Origin: Corythoichthys intestinalis
Lineage: Eukaryota > Chordata > Actinopteri > Syngnathiformes > Syngnathidae
Assembly: GCF_030265065.1 (NCBI RefSeq)
Contig: NC_080413.1
Coordinates: forward strand, 1,803,001 to 1,867,000
Direction: 5' to 3'
DNA: 64,000 nucleotides
The notes under the pieces were generated by a model. It saw only the letters and a list, made by a program, of their open reading frames with translations, was not told where the DNA came from and searched no databases. Position numbers and translations under genes: made by a program. Below, one piece after another: positions 50,977-61,249 of the stretch (position 1 is the stretch's first letter; every line of letters begins with the position of its first letter).

Positions 50977-53900
50977 TCAAGGGCTCGGCTGCTCCATGTT
51001 GTGGATGAGCGGGTCGCCCTTCGCCGAGCACAGCTGCCTGACAGAGCGCCACACGCCCAGAAAGTCGCCCGACGCCCGCCCCAAAGGCGCGGCGTCCTCG
51101 CGTGGCCGTTCCTTTTGCTTCTCCGCCACGTTCTCGTTCGTCACGGTGAAGGCGGGCGTGCCTCCCACATCGTCCGCGTTCTCCGCCGGGGCGTCGACGG
51201 GGCGCGGCTCACCGGAAGTCAGGGCATCGAGGGCGCGCGACTCACCGGAGGGAGCCGCGTCTTTGGCGCCGCCCTCCAGGCGGTCGTAGGAACTCCTCTT
51301 CTTAATCTCAAAATACTTGACCACGCAGTAGGTGACGGAGCCCACCGTGTTAACCACCACGCCGCCGACGAATAGCGCGGTGGGCGCCACGTCGTCGAAG
51401 GCCAGCATGCCCACCGTGATGGTGACCACGCTCTTGACCACGCCCACGAAGCTGGTGGTGACGGCAGAGTTGAGGTAAGTGCAGTGGAAAGTGGTGAAGT
51501 TCATGGCGCAGCCGAGGACCACGCTGCACAGGAAGAGCGACGCCACGCGGATGTCGCTCCAGCCTGGGTACGACCACATGTACACGGCGTCCGACGAGAT
51601 CACGGCGCACACCAGCAGGACCTGACGGAAAACGGGAAGTCAGCAGCGGGAAAACAAGCGAGGAAGGAGAGGCGCCTTACCGGAGTGGCCATGATGGCGA
51701 TGGCGTACTGCGCCGTGAGCGCTCCGTGCTCGCTGTCGGCGCCGGTCTTCTGGATGAGGACTAGATTGGAGGCGTGGACGATGACGGTCAGGACGCCCGT
51801 CACGTAACCGAAGGGGTCGCCGCCCAGGTCACCCGCACCTGCGGAGGGAGTGCGCAGACAAGGAGTTAGGTAGCGCCGATGGATGATTTGACAATTGTAT
51901 TGAGCTCATTTTGCTTACACTTATAGATTAGTCAAAACTTTTCTTTTATCCCAGACAATAGTACTCTTCCAGGATTCTGGTCTAGGTAGTAGAGAGCATT
52001 TACACCCCCTCGTCCTTGTTGATGGTCCTCGGGCCCCATCATCAGTCCATCATGCGGTTTTCCCTTTTGCGGTGATCGTCGATGGCTGACTTGTGATGTT
52101 CCTGTTGTGCTTGTTCTTTTATTGCCCTTGTTTGTCTCATTTTCACATTCCTTTTTGTGTTGTGTTTTTCTTGTAATAAGCTCCTCCCCGTCTCCCCGAT
52201 GTATGATTTATTACATGATTTGCATGGAATTTCATATATGGAGCTGTGTAAGATATGCTTGATTGTATGACCATTATACTGTGCGGGTTATATAAGTTTG
52301 CTCTCCCAAGCTATTATGAAGAATACAGTTTTAGCCCATAATCATGTGCTTACATTTTTATTACCGGCAATTGCTCACATTCTGCTGATCAATAGATACA
52401 CACACATACTGTATGTTGATTCATCACACAACGTCTCAGTACTTTTCCACCAAGCTACTTGGAGTGCAAATGTGTGTTCAAAACAAAGTTATCTTGTTCG
52501 CTCAAGAGTGTGACTGTTAATTTAATCAAGAGTGTGACTGCTAAATCAATGACTAGAATAAGGAACTTGCCCGATCGAAACTGTCACATTGGACAACAGT
52601 GTTGTAACTATATCCTGCCCAGCAACAAGCCCTCAATAAAAGTCAGCAGCGCGGGGAGCTATGAGAGAAACCTCGGTGAGATTCTGATTTGGCACGTTGC
52701 GCTATCCGACTCTCCCCAAAACTGTAGTCTGGTAAAAGTCTACTCTCTGTCTCCTGCCTCCTCGTGTCCTGCCTTTGTCACTTCGCTCTGGGTCAACAGC
52801 TAAATTGAAGAAGGTGTTTTAGACCCAACAAGTTGCATTTGTTTTCTGGGTGGATTTTGTCCTTTGGATGGAGCGATACAGTTGTGGTCAAAAGTTGACA
52901 TACACCTGTGAAGAACATAATGTCATGGCTCTCTTGGATTACCAGTTATTTCTACAACTCTGATTTTTCTCCGATAGAGTGATTGGAACAGATACTTCTT
53001 TGTCACAAAAAACATTCATGAAGTTTGGTTCTTTTATGACTTTATTATGGGTGAACAGAAAAAGTGATCAAATCTGCTGGGTCAAAAATATACATACAGC
53101 AAAACGAATTAGCAATTTCTTGTGAGTGATTATTGACTTGAACAAGTCAGGAAAGTCACTTGGAGCCATTTCAAAGCAGCTGCAGGTCCCAAGAGCAACA
53201 GTGCAAACAATTGTTTGTTAGCACAAAGTGCATGGCACTGTTTTGTCACTGCCACGATCAGGTAGAAAAGGCAAGCTATCACCTGCTGCTGAGAGAAAAT
53301 TGGTCTGGAGGGTGAAGATTCGACCGAGAATCACCAAAAAGCAGATCTGCCAAGGATTAGAAGCTGCTGGAACACAGGTGTCAGTGTCCACAGTCAAGCG
53401 TGTTTTGCAACTCCATGGACTGAGAGGCTGCCGTGCAAAAAGGAAGCCCTTGCTCCAAAAGTGGCACCTTAAGGCTCGACTGAAGTTTGCTGCTGATCAC
53501 GTGGACAAAGATAAGACCTTCTGGAGGAAAGTTCTGTGGTCAGACGAAACAAAAATCCAGCTGTTTGGCCACAATGCCCAGCAATATGTTTGGAGGAGAA
53601 AAGGTGAGGCCTTTAACCCCAAGTACACCATGCCTACCGTCAAGCACGGTGGTGGTAGTATTATGCTGTGGGGCTGTTTTGCTTCCAATGGAACTGGTGC
53701 TTTACAGAGTGTTCCAACAGGACAATGACCCCAAACACACATCAAAAGTGGTGATGGAATGGCTAAATCAGGCTAGAATTAAGGTTTTCGAATGGCCTTC
53801 CCAAAACCCCATTGAGAACTTGTGGACAATGCTGAAGAAACAAGTCCATGTCAGAAAGCCATCAAATTTAACTGAACTGCACCAATTCTGTCAAGAGGAG

Positions 53901-56900
53901 TGGTCAAAGATTCAACCAGAAGCTTGCCAGAAGCTTGCCTAATTGAAGTGAAAATGGCCAAGGGACATGTTAGCAAATATTAGCGCTGCTGTATGTATAT
54001 TTTTGACCCAGCAGATTTGATCACTTTTTTCTGTTCACCCATAATAAAGTCATAAGAGAACCTAACTTCATGAAAGTTTTTTGTGACAAAGAAGTATCTG
54101 TTCCAATCACTCTATCGGAGAAAAATCAGAGTTGTAGAAATAACTGGAAACTCAAGAGAGCCATGACATTATGTTCTTCACAAGTGTATGTCAACTTTTG
54201 ACCACAACTGTATCTGGCGGAGTGTTCTGTGTGGTTTGACCGGTGTGTTTATGTTGTATTTTTTCATGACCCTTTGGATACGTTCCGTGACTCCCCTCAC
54301 TCACGTACGGCAATGTCACCATATCTCTGCGTTCTTGTTTTTTTTGGTTTTTATTTTCCCCCCTGTGTTGTGTTGTTCTTGTTTTTGACCAGTCCTGCAC
54401 CTTTTGCTATTGCTCATTGTGGATACTGACACCTTTTTAATGCATGTTGTATATGTTTTTCTCTCTGTTTTTTGTATTCCAGGTCCGTTATTGCCATACG
54501 TTCATGCAGTGTTCTGACTACTGACAGTTTGTGGCTAGTAGGGTGTTCCGATGTCCATAGGAGGTATTGGTCGGTGTGTGTGGGTTTCCTGTGTACTTTG
54601 TTTGAATGTTGCTGTTGTCTGTGTGATGTATGTCTATGTCCAATCACAACAAGAACATCACAAATCAGCCATCACCGATCACTGCAAAAGGGAAAACCAC
54701 ATCATGGAGTGGGAAAAGGCCAGAGTCATCCGTATCGAGGAAGCCATTGAGATCTGCAAGCAGGGCCCGAGGACCATCAACAGGGACAAGGGGGCGTACG
54801 TGCTCTCTTCGACCTGGAACGGCATCCTGGAAGAGTGAATGGTCAGCAGAGGGCGTGACTCGACTGTCAATCTGACAGGTGAGTCATGCGTTCATCCATC
54901 AACTGATACTGAAGACGCGTCACACCAACACCAGTGACCCTCTGATGAAGGTGGAAGTGTTTGCCAAAACATGTCAGGTAATTAAATCACCTGCTATTGT
55001 CTGGGATAAAAGAAAGGTTTTGACTAATAGGATGATTTGACAGTCGGCCGTGCTTACCGGCGAGCGCGGCGCCCCCGGTGGTGATGGCCACGGCGGCCAG
55101 CACGCCGGGCGAGGGCACGCCGTTGCGCAGGACGCAAACCCCGATGGTCAGTGTGAAGAAGGGCAGACAGCGCTTGAAGACCACATACATGGGCAGGCTG
55201 AGGCCGCGCAGCGACCACAGCGTCAGCGTCGACTGTAGCGTGGACAGGATGCACACTGGCGCAAATTCCTGTCGGCCACAAAAGCAAATCAGCCGGCCGT
55301 GACCGACAATGGAAAAATCTGCTAACGCGGGCGGAAATGAAGCCCGTCTGAGTCGCGTCGAATCATTCGGTAACGAACGCGTAGACTTGACCGATGAATC
55401 GAGCGGGACGAGGCAAGGTGCGACTTCTTCGACCGCAACGGTCCCGGAGGCGCATGTCAAATTTTATATTGCCCTTTGAAGGGGACAGTTACCTTTCTCG
55501 CAGACACCGTATAACTGTATGCGCTAAAGACCAAATGTGAAGTAATTTCATAAAATGCCAAATAAGGTCACAATTAAAGTACTTAAACATATGTTGTATA
55601 TTTGACAAAATAATCGCCTTTCCGAAGTTCGAGCCTGAAAGGGGACGAACCCGGAAGTGATACGTCACACCGGGAACAGCGATGGCAGCTCCATACATAC
55701 GGCCGCCATACAAAGCCCTTCAAACAATGATTCAAACAGCGATATAAGCGATAGATCAAGCGCAAGGGAAGAGATCCAAGTTTTTGAAGAGTTGGAGGAA
55801 GAGGAGGTGGTTGTACGTATATTTTATGTTGGACCGTACATGTATTAGCCAGACGCTAATCAGGATGCAAACAATGTGCCCAGACTACCTGACATGGAAT
55901 GGAGACAAGACCCATCGAGATTACAAGATTGGTAAGATATAGGCTGTTATTATTTTCACGATTTGAAACATGTCACGTAAATAAACCACCTACTATTGCC
56001 TGGGATAAAAGAAAAGTTTTGAAGAATCCCCGATTGTGTTGTGGAATGAACGGTGGAGGCTAGCGACGTTAGCTTTTGTTTGCCTGACGTGTTTCGGCGA
56101 ACACTTCCACTTTCGGACGGGAGCGGGGGTGTTCACCAAAGCATGTCAGGTAAATAATCCACCTACCTATTGCCTGGGATAAAAGAAACGTTTTGACGAA
56201 TTTATAAGTGTAGGCAAATTGAATTTAATACAACTATGATCGGGGATTGCCACGAGTTTGCTTCTGCTGTTTATTCCACAACACGAACAGTTGGCAGCTC
56301 TGCTTTGACAAAGTCATCAGTCATCTATCCAAAAATCACACTTTTTGCAAATCCTTGTCCATAAGCAGACCAGTTGAGGAAGCAGGCATCTTCGAAGTGT
56401 TTGAGAACACTACTCGATGATGGCGTGAAATTCATTCCTTTCGTGCGGACGAAAGATGTCCATTTACGTGCCCTGCTATCCTTTTGCCACTCATACAACT
56501 TTTCTTTAAATTGAAAACAATACATCGCCACACACCGCCGTGGCATCTTACCGAGAAACAATGCAACAATACTGTTCTATGGCGGATTCCCTCGCAGTTC
56601 TCGGTGTGACGTCATTTCCGAAGACTGTCGAAGAAAAGCATTTTTGTTGTCAAGGACGTTGCTATGGGTTAAACAAAGAATCTGGAAGGGTTGCGTTAAA
56701 AAAAATAAGGAAAATATGCTTCTAATTGTTGATATTATTCAAAAACATGGTTGGCCAACCTTACTTCACATTTGGTCTTTAAGGACGAGTCATGCATCCG
56801 CGTCAGACCTGCGCCGTCAAGGAAGACTCGATTTACGACCCTGCGTCGTAGCCTCTCTGGGTCCTTCTGTTTCTTTCTGACTTTGCGTCAAAGCGTGTGA

Positions 56901-59900
56901 CGTGATGGAAATGGACTGTGATTGACTGTTGTTTCCGGTCCAGCGTGAAATCACCGCCATTCTCAAACATTATTTTTCTACACGCAAAAATGGACCAAGC
57001 CGACGAGAGTATCAACGAAGCGCAAGTACGACAACTTCTACAATGTCTCATCAAGACATTATGAAGATTGCCAAATGGCAAGCAATTCGTGGGAGGAGAT
57101 TGCTGGAAATACGGGGCTGGAGGTCAGCCAGCGATTGAATTAAAAAAAAATGGAAGACCCACCGAGACGTGTGTGTTCGGAATCCAGTGGCCACACGAAG
57201 CGGTGACCCAGTCGGCCAGAAACTGCCAGCTTTTTATCACTTTATGTCGTATTTTTGGTTGGTGCACTTCATCATTTATTGTGTATATACACTCACCGGC
57301 CGCTTTATTAGGTACACATGTCCAACTGCTCGTTTAACACTTAATTTCTAATCAGCCAATCACATGGCGGCAACTCTGCATTTAGGCATGTAGACATGGT
57401 TATACACAATCTCCTGCAGTTCAAACCGAGCATCAGTATGGGGAAGAAAGGTGACTTTGAACGTGGCGTGGTTGTTGGTGCCAAAAGGGCTGGTCTGAGT
57501 ATTTCAGAAACTGCTGATCTACTGGGATTTTCACGCACAACCATCTCTATGGTTTACAGAGAATGGTCCGAAAAAGAAAAAATATCCAGTGAGCGGCAGT
57601 TCTTTGGGCGGAAATGCCTTGTTGATGCCAGATGTCAGAGGAGAATGGCCAGACTGGTTCGAGCTGATAGAAAGGCAACAGTGCCTCAAATAACCGCCCG
57701 TTACAACCAAAGTAGGCAGAAGAACATCTCTGAACGCACAGTACTTCGAACTTTGAGGCAGATGGGCTACAGCGGCAGAAGACCACGCCGGGTGCTACTC
57801 CTTTCAGCTAAGAACAGGAAACTGAGGCTACAATTTGCACCAGCTCATCAAAATTTGACAATAGAAGATTGGAAAAGCGTTGCCTGGTCTGATGAGTCTC
57901 GATTTCTGCTGCGTCATTCGGATGGGAGGGTCAGAATTTGGCGTCAACGACATGAAAGCATGGATCCATCCTGCCTTGTATCAACAGTTCAGGCTGGTAG
58001 TGGTGGTGTAATGGTGTGGGAATATTTTCTTGGCACTCCCTTGGTACCAATTGAGCATCGTTGGAACGCCACAGCCTACCTGAGTATTGTTGCTGACAAT
58101 GTACCCAACTTCTGATGGCTACTTTCAGCAGGATAATGCGCCATGTCATAAAGCTGGAATCATCTCAGACTGGTTTCTTGAACATGACAATGAGTTCACT
58201 GTACTCAAATGGCCTCTACAGTCACCAGATCTCAGTCAAATAGAGCATCTTTGGGATGTGGTGGAACGGGAGATTGGCATCATGGATGTGCAGCCGACAA
58301 ATCTGCACCAACTGTGTGATGCCATCATGACAATATGGACCAAACTCTCTGAGGAATGCTTCCAGCACCTTGTTGAATCTATGGCACGAAGAACTGAGGC
58401 AGTTCTGATGGCAAAAGGGGGTCCAACCCGTTACTAGCATGGTCTACCTGATGAAGTGGCCGGTGAGTGTAGAAATTGTGCTATTTTGACGATGAAGCCG
58501 ACCAAAATGGACCAATTTAATTTCTTCATTTAAATATTGACCTGTAGTGGAAAGAAATGGGCACCAGATTGCACAGGTGGATCGTAACGCGTTACTCCGT
58601 TACATTTACTTGAGTAACTTTTTGCAAAAAAAATACTTTTTAGAGTAGTTTTACCACACAATACTTTTGACTTTTGAGTATATTTGTGAAAACTAGATGA
58701 AGTTGTGCTGAGAAAAAAAATCTAGGCCCACCATTATTATTGTTTTTTTTTAATCAGACATTGTAAGCGGTTGCTCACAGTGTTACTAATTACTTGAGTA
58801 TTCTTTACAACGATGTTTTTTTATTTTACTTGAGTAAATTTTGGGATGACTAAGTAGTAGTAACAGTCCTCTTACTTAAATTTTTGGCTACTTTTGTGTA
58901 TCTATACCCACCTCTGCCGAGTTGACTCCTCTGAGCGCATGCACGTCAACGTCCACGCATGCGCCCAGCCAGGCACTCCTGGCAGCTGCACTTTGTTGCT
59001 TCTTTGCATTTGCCCTTCACGTCATTTCAGTAAAGTGGATGTTATGCGTCAAGTATAGCCAATCTTAAACAACCTTGTCCATTTTTTTTAACATGGCTGC
59101 TCGGTGGAAAAGGCTGCTGCATGGGGGGTCGTTTTTGCAGAGAGTAAGCAGCAGCAGCAGCAGCATCTGATTTGCATACGCCAAAGCATGGATTAGTTAG
59201 TCACGCCTGGATTAGTTACTCACGCCGACACATGTATTTAAAGTAGGGCTGTCAAAATTATTGCGTTAACGGGCGTGAATGAATTTTAAAAAATTAATCA
59301 CGTTAAAATATTTGACGCAATTAAAGCACATGCTCCGCTCAAACAGATTAAAATGACAGTAGTGTCATGTCCATTTGTTTCTTGGTTTTTTTTCGCCCTC
59401 TGCTGGCACTAGGGTGCGACTGATTTAATGGGTTTTTCATTACCCTGAGCATTGTGTAATTATTGACATCAACAATGGCAAGCTACTAGTTTATTTTTTG
59501 ATTAAAAATGTTACAAATTTTAATAAAACAAAAACATTGAGGGGTTTTGATATAAAATTTCTTTAACTTGTACTGACATTTATCTTTTAAGAACTACAAG
59601 TCTTTCTATCCCTGGATCGCTTTAAGAGAATGTTAATAATGTTAATGCCATCTTGTTGATTTATTGTTATAATAAACAAATACAGTACTTATGTACCGTA
59701 TGTTGAATGTATATATCCGTCTTATCTTTCCATTCCAACAATAATTTACAGAAAAATATGGCATTTCATAGATGGTTTGAATTGCAATTACGATTACTTA
59801 ATTTTTAAGCTGTAATTAACTCGATTAAAAATTTGAATCGTTTGACAGCCTTAATTTAAAGTGATGAAAACCACGACATTCATTGGCGTGCGCACGCGCT

Positions 59901-60306
59901 GCCAAATTGGCGGTCACCGTGACCGGATGATCAATGAATCCCCGTTTCGGGTCGTTCGAGTGAACGGAATTGAAGTTGCGCCAAAACTTGGTCATGGAAC
60001 AAATTTGACGCACGCGGTGACGCGCCTGAGGAGACGAGCGCTCCCTCGCTCGCTCCCTCCATTATCATCAATCGGGCTTACCTTGGCAAGGTTGAGGCTG
60101 AAAGCGGGCACGTCGACCCTGCCGAGCCTGCGAAGGATCTCCAAGCCGAGCGCGGCGGCGGCGCACGTGCACAGCTGGAGCAAGGTGAGGAAGCGAAAGT
60201 GCAGGCTGCTGATCAGGAACTTGAGCAGGATGTTCAGGCTCCCCGAAAAGACGCCGTGCGCCACCGCCACCAGGATGCCGGGCGCGCGCCCGCGCATCGC
60301 CTCCAT
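50977..60306 (-). CDS. SLC35D3: SLC35D3, nucleotide-sugar-transporter-like membrane protein
   Basis: Orphan member of the SLC35 drug/metabolite-transporter fold, an endomembrane protein; in mammals it is linked to platelet dense granules and dopamine-receptor traffic. Minus-strand exons: 60306-60082 (75 codons), 55268-55058, 51838-51681 and 51621-50977, total 412 residues (human about 416). Matches include [102 protein letters not shown] and [19 protein letters not shown]. About ten hydrophobic segments are followed by a long hydrophilic tail ending [12 protein letters not shown], as in the mammalian protein. Introns: after residue 75 (4.8 kb, TE-filled), in residue 146 (3.2 kb, Penelope plus Tc1) and after residue 198 (59 nt). 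The start [20 protein letters not shown] is preceded by GC-rich leader. Confidence 0.94.
51894..55029. mobile_element. Penelope-like retroelement in SLC35D3 intron 2
   Basis: Flanked by an exact 13-bp duplication GGATGATTTGACA (51881-51893, 55030-55042). The right part (plus strand, about 54640-54838) encodes [20 protein letters not shown] and [15 protein letters not shown], the GIY-YIG endonuclease C-terminus of Penelope-like elements. The left part (51894 to about 52300) is an inverted partial copy: its complement encodes YIGETG-like and the same INKDEG region. Inverted terminal copies are known for this group. CTGATGA at 54941-54947 marks a possible hammerhead motif. No reverse transcriptase domain was recognised. 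A Tc1 (52879-54210) is inserted. Without these insertions the intron would be about 70 bp. Confidence 0.7.
52879..54210 (+). mobile_element. Tc1-like element with long inverted repeats
   Basis: Ends CAGTTGTGGTCAAAAGTTGA and its inverse in TA sites. The repeat arms are long (about 200 bp), as in IR/DR-type Tc1 elements. Transposase: 53228-53728 includes [37 protein letters not shown] and [15 protein letters not shown]; then a shorter frame to 53942 with [18 protein letters not shown] and [14 protein letters not shown] deletion in the middle and a frameshift separate the two, and SPDL before NPIE is lost, so it is inactive though the arms look well kept. Confidence 0.92.
55657..55930 (+). pseudogene. 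P2X7 intracellular-domain-like N-terminal fragment
   Basis: Reads [20 protein letters not shown], an acidic stretch, then FYVGPYMY, a stop, and further [16 protein letters not shown] in frame. The PYM(Y/F)-x-PEA context is one I recall from fish proteins annotated P2X purinoceptor 7-like, which have only the zinc-binding tail domain. The cysteine-rich part is not seen. This is a weak assignment. Confidence 0.35.
56325..56546 (-). pseudogene. THAP zinc-finger fragment
   Basis: [20 protein letters not shown] with a C-x4-C pair, then [16 protein letters not shown] and LKHFEDACF. The closing block should read C-S-x-H-F; here the cysteine is missing, so zinc binding would fail. Open over 74 codons. 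Confidence 0.6.
56990..57299 (+). pseudogene. MADF/Myb-SANT-like domain fragment
   Basis: Starts [10 protein letters not shown]. After a one-frame shift it reads [20 protein letters not shown] then [15 protein letters not shown], and in another frame [10 protein letters not shown]-like sequence and [13 protein letters not shown]. The W-x2-I-x3 and aromatic spacing fit a MADF DNA-binding domain, which occurs in PIF/Harbinger transposons and in host factors. At least two frameshifts; cut on the right by a Tc1 at 57300. Confidence 0.5.
57300..58469 (+). mobile_element. Tc1/mariner element, DD36E-like, nearly intact
   Basis: 1170 bp. Ends CACTCACCGGCCGCTTTATT and, as complement, CACTCACCGGCCACTTCATC, in TA sites (57298-57299, 58470-58471). 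The transposase covers almost the whole element. Confidence 0.93.
57438..58437 (+). pseudogene. Tc1/mariner transposase with a single frame break
   Basis: First frame from [19 protein letters not shown]: two HTH motifs ([26 protein letters not shown]-type region with [20 protein letters not shown]), then catalytic WSDESRF (first D). Near 58107 the frame shifts, with loss of part of the usual linking sequence. The second frame holds [10 protein letters not shown] (second D) and [15 protein letters not shown] (E). I count 36 residues between second D and E, hence DD36E-like rather than the DD34E of classic Tc1. Stop at 58437. The low damage suggests a young insertion. Confidence 0.85.
58565..58916. 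repeat. hAT-type repeat remnant (GTAACGCGTTACTCC)
   Basis: Starts CAGGTGGATCGTAACGCG and ends as the complement of CAGAGGTGGGTATAGATACA. The two ends are only partly inverse and no target duplication is visible. Confidence 0.4.
59244..59853. mobile_element. hAT element (TAGGGCTGTCAAA family)
   Basis: 610 bp with exact duplication ATTTAAAG (59236-59243, 59854-59861). Internal sequence is close to 24513-25154 and 34988-35596. It lies in SLC35D3 intron 1. Confidence 0.9.
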
Positions 60307-60480
60307 CGTCCGAGCGAGCGGATTGCAGCCGCCGAGCGACTAGAGAGAAACGGACGAATGGAGGCGAGCGAGGGCTCGCCTCGATCGGCGCCACTCGGGG
60401 GAGGACCTTTCCCACTCCGCCGCGCACAAGCGCACGCGCAAGCGCACTTGACGTGTGGAAGGAAGAATGTTGCGAAGGGG
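60307..60480 (-). promoter_or_regulatory. GC-rich leader/promoter region of SLC35D3
   Basis: CpG-dense sequence directly upstream (minus strand) of the start codon at 60306. No TATA box. Assignment rests on position and composition. Confidence 0.4.
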
Positions 60481-61249
60481 CTTCCAATCCAGATTAAGGT
60501 GCCCACACTTCAAATAATCCCCTTTTCGTGCGCATCTGCACCATTTCTTTCAGCCGCCCACGCATGCACTCACAGGTTCGTCTTGAGTGTGAATAGGAGG
60601 AAGTCCCAGGAAGATGAGTGTGCCGCAGGGGATGGGAAAGGAGGGGGCGTGACCCCTTATACAAACAGCCGTGAAAAGTCCTTTCCTTTTAATTGAAACT
60701 TTTCATCAGAAAATCACTTTGAGGTCGAACGCGGGGAGCGGGAACGGGATTACCCTTCCAATTAACCCGGCCAGAAGATTAGCACGCGGAGGAGGGGGTC
60801 TATTGTGGCTCGAAGATTAGCAGACGTTCATTTTACCAGCAACATCAAACACTTCATTAAGGCGTTGACACACGCACGATGAGCAAACACACACATACAC
60901 GCGTTTCAACATTCATTAACAAGAACACTTATGTGAACACACTGTACAGCAGCATGTTGAACTCGTCCATGGTTTGTGCTCAGCGAGCTCACGATTTAGG
61001 TTTTTGCGTAGCGTCTATTGAGCTAGAAGCCAAAAAACACCGTCCGGCATCTTTCCCGCCAGACGCTCGTGACAGTGACCCATTTTCGACACGAGGGGCT
61101 ACCGTCAGGTCGGCCGCGACCCCTCCACGTCACGGGCGGACAAACAAGATGGCGTGTAGATCTTCACCGTCTCGTCCCACGAACAGTCCAATACCTAAAA
61201 CGCAGAAAATTGCACGCGTCACTATGATCCAAGTCACAACCCGTTGTCT
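60481..61249. other. Upstream of SLC35D3, no feature recognised
   Basis: Unique-looking sequence. The frame at 60879-61391 has no domain and runs into the GAGTC array. Confidence 0.4.

Larger units (their letters stand above)
55528..56778. mobile_element. THAP / P2X7-tail-like TIR element
   Basis: Inverted ends AGACCAAATGTGAAGTAA (55528) and TTACTTCACATTTGGTCT (to 56778) are perfect over 18 bp. Flanks CTAA and TTAA suggest a TTAA target, as in Kolobok elements. Plus strand 55657-55930: acidic frame with [17 protein letters not shown] then YVGPYMY. Minus strand 56546-56325: THAP domain. The middle (55970-56210) holds two bits of Penelope-like terminal sequence (CCTGGGATAAAAGAAA). It lies in SLC35D3 intron 1. 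Confidence 0.65.

Noticed and set aside
52298-52803. Two open frames of 71 and 114 codons between Penelope and Tc1 sequence
   Set aside because: No domain, no splice context; probably retroelement spacer.
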